From: Alphaproteobacteria bacterium
GTDB lineage: Bacteria; Pseudomonadota; Alphaproteobacteria; Caulobacterales; Hyphomonadaceae
Direction: 5' to 3'
Length of the DNA: 64,000 nt
Assembly: GCA_016125405.1 (NCBI GenBank)
Contig: WGLW01000024.1
Location: 1 to 64,000 of the forward strand
The notes beneath the pieces are model-generated. The model was not told where the DNA came from and did not search any database. It saw only the letters and a list, made by a program, of their open reading frames with translations. Numbering within the stretch: position 1 is the first letter of the stretch; each line of letters starts with the position of its first letter. Below are positions 35,941 through 44,701 of the stretch, piece by piece. The translations under genes and the position numbers were made by a program.

Positions 35941-38274
35941 ATGTCTAGGAAACTGGCCGCCGGGGTCGCGCTGGCCCTCGCCGCAACGCTGGGACTCGCC
36001 TGGGCCTGCACCAGCAGCCCGGCGGAGCAGACCGCGGCAAAAACGTCCGGAAAGAAGATCGAAAAGGGCAAGGAAGCCCTTTACCGGGGCGAGTGGCCGT
36101 ACTGGGGCGGCGACCCGCAATCGACCCGTTACACGCCGCTCACCCAGATCAACAAGTCCAACCTCGACAAGCTCGAAATCGCGTGGCGCTGGACCGCTGA
36201 TGGCTCGGGCGACAGCTCCGCCGCCAACTACAAGGCCACCCCGCTCATGGCGGACGGCTTGCTCTATGTTCCGTGGATCGGCAACGGCGCCGCAGCGATC
36301 GACGCCGCGACCGGCAAGACGGTCTGGACCTTCCGGCCGCCGCCGCTCGCTCATGGCCGCAGCTCGTCGCTCTCCAGCCGCTCGCTGAGTTACTGGACAG
36401 ACGGAACAGCGCGCCGCCTGTTCCACAACACGCTGGACGGCCGCCTGCTGTCGATTGACGCGCGCACCGGTAAGCTGGACACGGCGTTCGGCAAGAACGG
36501 CTGGATCGACCTCCGCGATGGAGCCACCGAAGGCGGAGACGTCGCCTCCGTCTCTCCGGCCCTTGTCGTGGGCGATGTCGTGGTCGCGCAGATCATCCCG
36601 GGCGGCAGCCGAAACAAGGAAGCGACACCGGGCTTCATCCGGGGATACGATGTCCGCACCGGCAAGTTGCTGTGGACCGACAATCCCATCCCGAAGAAAG
36701 GCGAACCGGGTTTCGACACCTGGAAGGGCGACAGCGCCAGCTACACCGGCCACGCCGGCACCTGGACGATGATGAGCGCCGATCCTGAGCTCGGCTATCT
36801 CTACATCCCGCATGAAACGCCCACCAACGAGTTCTATGGCGGCCAGCGTCTGGGCGATAACCTCTACGGCGAAACGCTCGAATGCATCGATGTAAAGACC
36901 GGCAAGAAGATCTGGCACTACCAGACCGTCCACCACGGCCTCTGGGACTACGACTTGCCGACTGCGCCGATCCTCCACGATGTCGTCGTCAACGGCAAAC
37001 GCATCAAGGCGGTGACGCAACTTACCAAGCAGGGGCTGATCTTCGTCTTCAACCGCGTCACCGGCGAACCGATCTGGCCGATCGAGGAAAAGCCCGTGCC
37101 GCAAACCGGCGCCATTCCCGGTGAGCAGCCCTCCGCAACCCAGCCGTTCCCGACCCGGCCGGCGCCGTATCTCCACCTTGGGTACTTCGAAGATGATCTG
37201 GTCGACTTCACGCCTGAACTGCGTGAAGAGGCCAAGAAGCTTGCGGCGCAATATACCAAAGGCCCACTCTACACGCTGCCAAGTCTGGTGACGCCGACCA
37301 ACAAGGGAACGTGGATTTTCCCGGGCACGGGAGGCGGGCCAAACTGGAATGGCGGCGCCGTCGATCCGGAGACGGACATCCTCTACGTGCCGCTTCGGCT
37401 GAAGCCGCAGTTTGCCGGCGTTCGCAAGGGCAATCCCAAGCAGACCGACATGGACTATTATGGCGGTGGCGGCGGCGCCCCGATCGAGGGGCCGCAAGGG
37501 CTTCCAATTCTCAAACCGCCCTATTCGGAACTTGTCGCTACCGACATGAATAAGGGCGAGCATCTCTGGCGCGTCCCGATCGGCGGCGCGCCGGACTTCG
37601 TGCGCAACAATCCGGCGCTGAAGGGCCTGAATCTGGACTTCGATCACATGGGCCAGTTTGACGTGCGTCCGTCGCCTCTGCTGACGCCGGACGTGCTGTT
37701 CATGGGTGAGGGCGGCAACCTCTCCGGTGGATCCGGCGGGCCCATGTTCCGGGCGTATGACAAGAAGACCGGAGGCGTCGTCTGGGAGAAGAAACTGCCC
37801 AACATCGTCACCGGCGGACCGATGACGTACATGGTCGGCGGCAAGCAGTATATCGCGGTGACAATTTCATCGCGCGGCAAGCCGGCCGAGGTCGTCGCAC
37901 TCACGCTGGGCGACGGAAAGGACGACGCCAGCGTGCTCGAAGCGTCGCTTGCGCCCGAGGGCGTGCTCTCCAAGCCGCGCCCGAAGATCGACGCGACGCC
38001 TGAAGAGATTGCCATGGGACGCGATGCGTTCGGCAAGACCTGCGCCTTGTGCCACGGCCCGGCCGGCGAAGGTATCCCGGGCGGAACGGCGCCGCCTCTG
38101 ACCGATCAGGCCGATGTCGCGAAGATCTCGCGCGTCGTCACTCAGGGGCAGGGCGAGATGTCGTCGCTGGCGGCGATATTGAAGCCGGAAGAAATCAGCG
38201 CGGTGTCCAAGTTTGTGGCGTCCGGTCTCCCGGCCGAACGCCGGCTTCCCCCGCCGACACGAGGAAACAACTGA
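35941..38274 (+). CDS. PQQ-dependent sugar/polyol dehydrogenase with C-terminal cytochrome c
   Basis: Quinoprotein of the membrane glucose dehydrogenase/quinate dehydrogenase type, without the N-terminal membrane domain. Signal peptide with lipobox LAWAC. PQQ propeller motifs: EWPYWGGDPQSTRYTPL, RRLFHNTLDGRLLSIDARTG, VHHGLWDYDLPTAPILHDV with the catalytic Asp, and GGAPDFVRNNPALKGL. A class I cytochrome c follows at the C terminus (CALCHGPAGEG). ATG 35941 has GGGGAGAG upstream; a long open frame to TTG 35797 would cover the palindrome and is rejected. It is divergent from the second GMC pair and probably provides another way to oxidise sugars in the periplasm. Confidence 0.93.
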   Translation: MSRKLAAGVALALAATLGLAWACTSSPAEQTAAKTSGKKIEKGKEALYRGEWPYWGGDPQSTRYTPLTQINKSNLDKLEIAWRWTADGSGDSSAANYKATPLMADGLLYVPWIGNGAAAIDAATGKTVWTFRPPPLAHGRSSSLSSRSLSYWTDGTARRLFHNTLDGRLLSIDARTGKLDTAFGKNGWIDLRDGATEGGDVASVSPALVVGDVVVAQIIPGGSRNKEATPGFIRGYDVRTGKLLWTDNPIPKKGEPGFDTWKGDSASYTGHAGTWTMMSADPELGYLYIPHETPTNEFYGGQRLGDNLYGETLECIDVKTGKKIWHYQTVHHGLWDYDLPTAPILHDVVVNGKRIKAVTQLTKQGLIFVFNRVTGEPIWPIEEKPVPQTGAIPGEQPSATQPFPTRPAPYLHLGYFEDDLVDFTPELREEAKKLAAQYTKGPLYTLPSLVTPTNKGTWIFPGTGGGPNWNGGAVDPETDILYVPLRLKPQFAGVRKGNPKQTDMDYYGGGGGAPIEGPQGLPILKPPYSELVATDMNKGEHLWRVPIGGAPDFVRNNPALKGLNLDFDHMGQFDVRPSPLLTPDVLFMGEGGNLSGGSGGPMFRAYDKKTGGVVWEKKLPNIVTGGPMTYMVGGKQYIAVTISSRGKPAEVVALTLGDGKDDASVLEASLAPEGVLSKPRPKIDATPEEIAMGRDAFGKTCALCHGPAGEGIPGGTAPPLTDQADVAKISRVVTQGQGEMSSLAAILKPEEISAVSKFVASGLPAERRLPPPTRGNN

Positions 38275-38329
38275 CGCTGGCGGCTTGCCGGAGTGAGGCC
38301 GGGCGAACGGGCTCGATCCTTCCCCGCTC

Positions 38330-38349
38330 ATTCCGGCGAATGCCGGAAT
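38330..38349. repeat. Stem-loop between convergent genes
   Basis: Perfect 8 bp stem ATTCCGGC / GCCGGAAT with loop GAAT, set in CTCATTCC...GGAATCC. It resembles the small palindromic repeats (TCATTCCGGC...GCCGGAATCC) dispersed in many proteobacterial genomes. It lies between the stops of the PQQ dehydrogenase and korB, so it may end transcripts from both sides. No poly-T follows. Confidence 0.6.
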
Positions 38350-38375
38350 CCAAAGGCCAGCAGATGGCGTCCGGA

Positions 38376-39431
38376 TCAGCGCAATCCCGCGTTGATTTTT
38401 GCCAGCGCCGCGCTCCCCGGCGTTAGCTGGTCCGTGCCCAGCGCGTTGAGGGGGGTGGCGGTGGTGCCCAGCCGGTCATGTAGATCGGTGGCGTCGGGAT
38501 CGAGATAGAGAAGGCCTGTCACGACCTCCCCCTTGGCGTGATGCTCCTGCAGATAGTTCGCGGCCGCTATCCGGTCCGTCGGGTCGTAATCCGCGTGGAG
38601 CTTGCGCAGGCGCAGCACCGAGCCGTCATGCTGCGTCACCTCGCGCACTTCGCCCGGCGCATAGGTCGCTGTGATCGGCGCCCGGCCAAGGATCACGTCG
38701 AGCCGGTTCACGGCCTCGTTGTGTTCGCGAACATAATCGAAGCTCTTGGTCGATCCCGCATGATTGTTGAACGCCACGCACGGACTGATGACGTCAATGA
38801 ATGCGGGACCGTGGTGGGATAGTGCGCCCTTGATCAGCGGGACCAGTTGTTCCTTGTCGCCGGAAAAGCTGCGCGCCACATAGGTCGCGCCGAGTTGCAG
38901 GGCGAGTGCGACCAGATCGATGCCGGACTCGGAGTTGACCACGCCCTTTTTCGATTTCGATCCCTTGTCGGATGTCGCCGAGAACTGGCCCTTGGTCAGC
39001 CCGTAGACGCCGTTGTTTTCGACGATGTAAGTCATGTTGACGCCGCGACGGATCGAGTGCGCGAACTGGCCAAGACCGATCGACGCGCTGTCGCCATCGC
39101 CGGAGACCCCAAGATAGATAAGGTCGCGGTTGGCGAGGTTGGCCCCTGTCAGCACGCTGGGCATGCGACCATGCACGCTGTTGAAGCCGTGTCCCTGGCC
39201 GAGGAAATAGTCTGGTGTCTTGGATGAGCAGCCAATCCCCGACATCTTGGCGAGGCGGTGCGGCTGTAGCGCGAGTTCGAAGCTGGCCGAGATGATCGCC
39301 GAACTGATTGAATCGTGGCCGCAACCCGCGCAGAGGGTCGAGACCTTCCCTTCATAGTCGCGACGCGTGAGCCCCAGCGCGTTGGTGGGCAGGGAGGGGT
39401 GGTGAAGTTTCGGCTTCAGGATGTAGGTCAC
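38376..39431 (-). CDS. korB: 2-oxoacid:ferredoxin oxidoreductase, beta subunit
   Basis: ThDP-binding subunit of 2-oxoglutarate (or other 2-oxoacid) synthase, 351 residues. ThDP motif GDGDSASIGLGQFAHSIRRG and VENNGVYGLTKGQ; iron-sulfur Cys in STLCAGCGHD, SGIGCSSK and ISPCVAFNN. It lies 3 bp after korA, so cotranscribed. The enzyme converts 2-oxoacid plus CoA to acyl-CoA, CO2 and reduced ferredoxin. The substrate cannot be fixed, but the KorB type fits 2-oxoglutarate. Confidence 0.94.
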   Translation of the reverse strand: MTYILKPKLHHPSLPTNALGLTRRDYEGKVSTLCAGCGHDSISSAIISASFELALQPHRLAKMSGIGCSSKTPDYFLGQGHGFNSVHGRMPSVLTGANLANRDLIYLGVSGDGDSASIGLGQFAHSIRRGVNMTYIVENNGVYGLTKGQFSATSDKGSKSKKGVVNSESGIDLVALALQLGATYVARSFSGDKEQLVPLIKGALSHHGPAFIDVISPCVAFNNHAGSTKSFDYVREHNEAVNRLDVILGRAPITATYAPGEVREVTQHDGSVLRLRKLHADYDPTDRIAAANYLQEHHAKGEVVTGLLYLDPDATDLHDRLGTTATPLNALGTDQLTPGSAALAKINAGLR

Positions 39432-39434
39432 GGG

Positions 39435-41294
39435 CTACTCCGCAATCTGCCGCATGGCGCGCCGCGCATCGAGCCGGCGGCCTATTGCGTCACTTAGAAA
39501 GCGCGCCGTGATCGGCGTGCCGTCGTAGTGCAGGATCGATGTCAGCCGCGCAGGGTTGATGCTGCCTTCCACCATCAGAAGCGTACGCAGCTGGGCGTCG
39601 CGGTTCTGTTCGACGACGCAGATTTCATCATGCGTCGTGATGAAGTCGTACACTTCATCTCCGAACGGAAAACCGCGAACGCGGAGCGCGTCTATATGGT
39701 GGCCCTTGCGCTCAAGATCTTCGAGGGCTTCGTGCATTGCGGGCGTCGTCGATCCAAAATAGATGGCCCCGATACGGGTAGGTTGCGGCGCCAGGCGCAG
39801 GATGGCGGGGGGCACGAACTTGGCCGCTGTATGAAACTTGGCGAGCAGGCGCTCCATATTGTCCTGGTAGTCGACGCCCTTCTCGCTGTATCCGGCCATC
39901 CGGTTGCGCGACGTTCCCCGGGTAAAGAATGCGCCGCGTGTCGGGTGCGTGCCGGGATAGGTGCGATAGGTGATGCCGTCGCCATCGACGTCCGTGTAGC
40001 GACCGAACGGCTTGCCCGCTTCCAGGTCTTCGGCGGTCATCACCTTGCCGCGGTCGAGAACTTTTGAATCATCCCACTTGAACGGCGCCACCAGCCATTC
40101 CTGCATCCCGATATCGAGATCGAGCATCACGAATACGGTGGTTTGCAGTCGGTCAGCGAGGTCGAACGCCTGCGCGCCCATCTCGAAACACTCGCCCGGG
40201 TCGGCGGGAAGCAGCAGAACGTGCTTTGTGTCGCCATGACTGGCGTAGGCGGCGAGAAGCAGGTCGGATTGCTGCGTGCGGGTCGGCATGCCCGTGGAGG
40301 GGCCGCCTCGCTGCACATCGAAGATCACAGCCGGAATTTCCGCAAAGTAGGACAGGCCGATGAACTCGTTCATCAGGGAAATGCCGGGCCCGGAGGTGCA
40401 GGTGAAGGCGCGGGCGCCGTTCCACCCTGCGCCGACCACGACGCCGATGGAGGCGATTTCATCTTCCGCCTGAACGATAGCGTAGCGTTTCGTTCCGTCC
40501 GGATCGGTGCGGAGGTTGGCGCAGTGCGCGGCAAAGGCTTCGGCGAGCGACGTGGAGGGCGTGATCGGGTACCAGGCGCAGACCGTGGCGCCGCCATATA
40601 CGGCGCCCAGCGCCGCGGCGTTGTTGCCCTCGACAAAAATGCGGTCTCCGACCGCATTGGAGGAGCGAAGTTGCAGGCCGATGGGTTTGAGGTGGTCCCG
40701 GGCCCAGTCGCGGCCGAGATGGAATGCCTTGATGTTGGCGCCGATCAATTTCGCCTTTGAGGCGAATTCCTCCGCCAGCAATGTCTCCACCACATCCGGA
40801 TCGATGCCAATCAGGTGGGAAAGCGCGCCGACATAGGCGATGTTCTTGAACAACTGCCGTTCGCGCGGAACAGAATATGCGTTGTTGCAAATGGACGTCA
40901 GCGGCACGCCGATGACGTGAACGTCGTCACGGAACTTCGTCGATGGCAATGGTTTCGTTGAATCGTAGAACAGATATCCGCCTGCAACGATCTCCTGTAC
41001 GTCGTCGTCCCACGTTTGCGGATTAAGCGCGACCGCGAGGTCGACGCCGCCACGTCGTCCCAGATGTCCGTTTTCGCTGACGCGAACTTCGTACCAGGTC
41101 GGCAGACCTTGTATGTTGGACGGAAAGATGTTGCGCGGCGCCACCGGAACGCCCATCCGTATGATCGCCTTCGCGAAAAGTCCGTTTGCACTGGCTGATC
41201 CCGAACCGTTGACGTTGGCGAACTTGACGACGAAGTCATTCGTCGCGGCAACGGGCGCCGGCGCCAGACTCGTTGTTACGCTGTCTGCCGGCAT
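39435..41294 (-). CDS. korA: 2-oxoacid:acceptor oxidoreductase, fused gamma-alpha subunit
   Basis: 619-residue fused subunit. N-terminal gamma domain (KFANVNGSGSASANGLFAKA), then the alpha pyrimidine-binding domain (NNAAALGAVYGGATVCAWYP, QAEDEIASIGVVVGAGWNG) and the C-terminal transketolase-like domain (VVEQNRDAQLRTLLMVEG). The start ATG 41294 overlaps the upstream flavoprotein by 19 bp; the frame is open to 41387. With KorB it forms the core enzyme. Fusion of gamma to alpha is usual in the aerobic bacterial type. Confidence 0.93.
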   Translation of the reverse strand: MPADSVTTSLAPAPVAATNDFVVKFANVNGSGSASANGLFAKAIIRMGVPVAPRNIFPSNIQGLPTWYEVRVSENGHLGRRGGVDLAVALNPQTWDDDVQEIVAGGYLFYDSTKPLPSTKFRDDVHVIGVPLTSICNNAYSVPRERQLFKNIAYVGALSHLIGIDPDVVETLLAEEFASKAKLIGANIKAFHLGRDWARDHLKPIGLQLRSSNAVGDRIFVEGNNAAALGAVYGGATVCAWYPITPSTSLAEAFAAHCANLRTDPDGTKRYAIVQAEDEIASIGVVVGAGWNGARAFTCTSGPGISLMNEFIGLSYFAEIPAVIFDVQRGGPSTGMPTRTQQSDLLLAAYASHGDTKHVLLLPADPGECFEMGAQAFDLADRLQTTVFVMLDLDIGMQEWLVAPFKWDDSKVLDRGKVMTAEDLEAGKPFGRYTDVDGDGITYRTYPGTHPTRGAFFTRGTSRNRMAGYSEKGVDYQDNMERLLAKFHTAAKFVPPAILRLAPQPTRIGAIYFGSTTPAMHEALEDLERKGHHIDALRVRGFPFGDEVYDFITTHDEICVVEQNRDAQLRTLLMVEGSINPARLTSILHYDGTPITARFLSDAIGRRLDARRAMRQIAE

Positions 41295-43063
41295 GCATGC
41301 CCCGCATACGTCATGTCGATGAGATACTTTTGCATGTCCCATGCGCCCGTTGGACAACGTTCGGCGCATAGGCCGCAGTGCAGACACACGTCTTCGTCCT
41401 TCGCCATAATGCGTCCGGTTTCCAGTCCGTCGCCTATGTATATGTCTTGCGTTGCGTTCGTTGCGGGCGCCTTCAACCGTGTTCGGAGATCTGCTTCATC
41501 GCCGTTCATCGTGAATGTGATGCAGTCCATCGGACATATGTCGACGCACGCATCGCATTCGATACACGTCGCCGCGTTGAACACCGTTTGCACGTCGCAA
41601 TTCAGACAACGTTGCGCTTCCTTGAAACCGATCGTCTGGTCGAAACCCAACTCCACTTCGGCGTTGACGTCTTTTAGCGCGACGGACTTTTCGCGATGCG
41701 CGACCTTGTAGCGTTGGTCGTTGGCGACGTCGTTGTCGTACGACCATTCATGAATGCCCATTTTCTGGCTGACGATGGTGACGTTCGGCGCCGGACGTTC
41801 GGCGACGTCTTCGCCGTTCAGGTGTTTGTCGATCGACACAGCAGCGGCGTGACCGTGCGCCACGGCCCAAATGATGTTCTTCGGACCGAATGCGGCGTCG
41901 CCGCCGAAGAACACGTTCGGGATCGAACATTGCAACGTAACTTCATCAACGACGGGCATGTTCCATTTGTCGAATTCCATTCCGATGTCCCGTTCGATCC
42001 ACGGGAACGCATTTTCCTGGCCGACCGCGACGAGAACGTCGTCACATTCGAAATGCTGGTCCGGCTCGCCGGTCGGAACCAGCTTGCGGCGGCCCTTTGC
42101 GTCGTATTCGGCTTTGACTTTCTCGAATGACACGCCGGTAAGCTTGCCTTCCCGATGCGTAAACTCCTTTGGAACGAGATAGTTGAGGATCGGGATATCC
42201 TCGCCCATCGCGTCTTCCTTTTCCCAGGGTGACGCCTTCATTTCCTCGAAGCCCGAACGGACAATGACCTTCACATCGTCCCCGCCCAGCCTGCGGGATG
42301 TGCGGCAGCAGTCCATCGCCGTATTTCCGCCGCCCAGCACAATCACCCGCCGACCGATCTTCTTGACGTGCTCGAAGGACACGTTGGCGAGCCAGTCGAT
42401 CCCGATATGGATGTTGGCTGCGGCCTCCTTGCGACCTGGCAGGTCGAGATCGCGGCCGCGCGGCGCGCCCGTGCCGACAAAGATCGCATCGTAGCCTTCC
42501 GCTAGGAGAGACTTCAGACTGTCGATCGGCTGTTGCAGATGCATGATTGGCCCGAGGCCGGTGATGTAACCCACTTCTTCGTCGATCACGGATTCGGGCA
42601 GGCGAAATCGGGGAATCTGGCTGCGGATCATGCCGCCGGCTTTCTTGTCCCCGTCGTAGATGTGGATTTCGTAACCCAGCGGCGCGAGATCGCGCGCGAC
42701 AGTCAGGGACGCCGGCCCGGCGCCGACGCAGGCGACCTTGCGACCGTTTCGGGGGGCGACCTTGGGCAACCGGGCGGATATGTCGGTCTTGTTGTCCGCA
42801 GCAACGCGCTTCAATCGGCAGATCGCCACCGGCTCGTCTTCGACGCGCCCGCGACGGCAGGCGGGTTCGCATGGCCGATCGCATGTGCGCCCGAGAATTC
42901 CCGGAAACACGTTGGATTGCCAGTTGATCATGTAGGCGTCGGTATAGCGGCGCTCAGCGATGAGGCGGATGTATTCGGGCACCGGGGTGTGGGCGGGGCA
43001 GGCCCACTGGCAATCGACCACCTTGTGGAAATAGTCTGGATTGCTGATGTCCGTGGCTTTCAA
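41276..43063 (-). CDS. GltD-like flavoprotein with C-terminal 4Fe-4S ferredoxin domain
   Basis: NAD(P)H-linked flavoprotein related to glutamate synthase small subunit and dihydropyrimidine dehydrogenase. N-terminal Cys cluster (CQWACPAHTPVPEYIR; GRTCDRPCEPACRRG), FAD motif VACVGAGPASLTVARDL, NADPH motif VIVLGGGNTAMDCCRTSRR, and C-terminal ferredoxin domain with CIECDACVDICPMDC and CLHCGLCAERCPTG. The start is probably TTG 43063 (GGGG upstream) giving MKATDISNPDYFHKVV; the frame is open to 43150. It overlaps korA and should exchange electrons between NAD(P)H and KorAB. The ferredoxin part uses more ATA, CGA and CAA codons than its neighbours. Confidence 0.88.
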   Translation of the reverse strand: MKATDISNPDYFHKVVDCQWACPAHTPVPEYIRLIAERRYTDAYMINWQSNVFPGILGRTCDRPCEPACRRGRVEDEPVAICRLKRVAADNKTDISARLPKVAPRNGRKVACVGAGPASLTVARDLAPLGYEIHIYDGDKKAGGMIRSQIPRFRLPESVIDEEVGYITGLGPIMHLQQPIDSLKSLLAEGYDAIFVGTGAPRGRDLDLPGRKEAAANIHIGIDWLANVSFEHVKKIGRRVIVLGGGNTAMDCCRTSRRLGGDDVKVIVRSGFEEMKASPWEKEDAMGEDIPILNYLVPKEFTHREGKLTGVSFEKVKAEYDAKGRRKLVPTGEPDQHFECDDVLVAVGQENAFPWIERDIGMEFDKWNMPVVDEVTLQCSIPNVFFGGDAAFGPKNIIWAVAHGHAAAVSIDKHLNGEDVAERPAPNVTIVSQKMGIHEWSYDNDVANDQRYKVAHREKSVALKDVNAEVELGFDQTIGFKEAQRCLNCDVQTVFNAATCIECDACVDICPMDCITFTMNGDEADLRTRLKAPATNATQDIYIGDGLETGRIMAKDEDVCLHCGLCAERCPTGAWDMQKYLIDMTYAGHACRQTA

Positions 43064-43307
43064 AGGCGCACCCCAAAGCAACGCATTTTCGATCCGGATG
43101 GTCCAGCAAATCCCCTGGCCGGGTCCCAACTCATCTCGCGCTTGCGGCAAACCTCCCGCAGGTGCGAACGCCCCCTGAAAGCCGACAAGATACGCAAACG
43201 ATAAACCGGTTGAGATCCGTAGCCTGTTGCGAGTCTACTCCCAGCTTGGCGAGAAGGTCCACTACCGATCACGGAAACGGGACGGGTTTCCTGCACTGGC
43301 CCTGACG

Positions 43308-44567
43308 CTACTGCCTTTCGAGAAGTGCGACCGTTCCCTGTCCGCCATCGGCGCAGATCGAGACGATGGCCCGTGATCCCTTTGGCATCGCGGCAAGTTC
43401 CTTCGTCGCCTGGCTGAGGATGCGAGCGCCGGTAGCAGCGAAAGGATGGCCAATCGACAACGAACCGCCGTTCGGATTGACGCGCTCCCACGGAAATGCG
43501 CCGAGATCCGCATCAACGCCGGCCCGCCGCTTGCGATAGTCTGGATCGGAAGCCGCCTTCACATTGGCAAGCACTTGCGCGGCGAAGGCCTCGTGAATTT
43601 CCCACAGGGCGATATCGGTGAATTTCAGATTGTAACGAGCCAGCAGGCGCGGAATGGCGCGGGCGGGCGCCATGAGTATGCCTTCCTCGCTGAAATGCAT
43701 GGCGGCGATCTGCCAGTCCACCAGCTTCACTTGCGGTTGGACTCCAAGACGTTTGAAGCCCTCCGCATCTCCGACCCACAAGGACGCGGCGCCATCTGTG
43801 AGCGGTGAGGAGTTGCCGGCCGTCAGCGTGCCTTTGCCGCTTGAGCGGTCGAAGGCGGGCGGCAAGCTCGCCAGTTTCTCAAGGGTGGAATCGCGCCGCA
43901 CAATCGTGTCGTGGTCAACGCCGTCAAACGGTATGACGAGGTCGCTGAAAAAACCTTCGTTCTGACCGCGCGCTGCGGACTGATGGCTCAGCAGTGCGCG
44001 CTTGTCCTGTTCCTCGCGGGAAATCTGGTAGAGTTTGGCGGTGTCTTCGGTGTGTTCGCCTTGGCTGCGTCCGCTTTGCTTGTTGGTCCAACCGTGGATC
44101 GGAAGGGCGAAGTCGATGGCCGACAGTTGCGTTAGCGCCGCGGCGGCGCCGGCCGGGTCCTTCGCGAACTGAGCGATGATCTGATCGGCCTTTTGCTGTG
44201 TGAGCGCTATGGGGACGTGGCTCATCGTCTCAACGCCGCCGACCAGCGCGAGGTGGGCGCCGCTCTTGCCGATCATGCCGGCCGCCTGAACGGCGCCAAC
44301 GAAGCTGGACGAGCAGGCGAGTATGGTCGACCACGCGGGGATTTCCGGGTCAAGGCCGGCTTCGTAGACGAGTTCCCGCGCGATATTGGAGACAACGGGA
44401 TCCGGGATGACCTGGCTCCACACCAGAAAGTCTGGCTTGGCCCGGGCGGCCATTGCGGCGGCGATGGGTTTCGACAGGTCAAGCGCTGTATGTTTCGCGA
44501 ACGCGCCCCCTGCCTTGACGAACGGTGTGCGTATGCCTGGGGAAAGATAGATGTCGGGCATAAGCAT
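43308..44567 (-). CDS. Acetyl-CoA C-acetyltransferase family thiolase
   Basis: Thiolase family, 419 residues. Nucleophilic Cys in ILACSSSFVGAVQAAG; second-domain His in LWEIHEAFAAQV; GHPFAATGAR; and the C-terminal Cys in SICADGGQGTVALLE, so all active-site residues are present. CADGGQG replaces the common CxGGG, a small change. The substrate may be acetoacetyl-CoA or a longer 3-ketoacyl-CoA. Two possible ATG starts (44567, 44561). Separated by about 240 bp from the KorAB operon, so it may be its own unit. Confidence 0.92.
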   Translation of the reverse strand: MLMPDIYLSPGIRTPFVKAGGAFAKHTALDLSKPIAAAMAARAKPDFLVWSQVIPDPVVSNIARELVYEAGLDPEIPAWSTILACSSSFVGAVQAAGMIGKSGAHLALVGGVETMSHVPIALTQQKADQIIAQFAKDPAGAAAALTQLSAIDFALPIHGWTNKQSGRSQGEHTEDTAKLYQISREEQDKRALLSHQSAARGQNEGFFSDLVIPFDGVDHDTIVRRDSTLEKLASLPPAFDRSSGKGTLTAGNSSPLTDGAASLWVGDAEGFKRLGVQPQVKLVDWQIAAMHFSEEGILMAPARAIPRLLARYNLKFTDIALWEIHEAFAAQVLANVKAASDPDYRKRRAGVDADLGAFPWERVNPNGGSLSIGHPFAATGARILSQATKELAAMPKGSRAIVSICADGGQGTVALLERQ

Positions 44568-44701
44568 CTCCGATCTCTGATGGGGCGAGGCGTACGGCGA
44601 ATTCGTGTCCGCCTGAAGTAGATGCGCACTGAATCAGAAAAGGAAAGGGCGGCTCGAGCGCGAGCGCTTTGTGAAGGCCCGTGCAAGGTGCGAATTCGGC
44701 T

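Noticed and set aside
35911-37647. Minus-strand open frame of 578 codons under the PQQ dehydrogenase
   Set aside because: Antisense to the quinoprotein with its clear motifs; composition dominated by Arg, Ala and Gly.
41300-41750. Unusual codon use (ATA, CGA, CAA) in the ferredoxin part of the korA-linked flavoprotein as sign of a mobile element
   Set aside because: There are no flanking repeats, integrase or junction; only the domain composition differs, so it is kept as a note within the gene.
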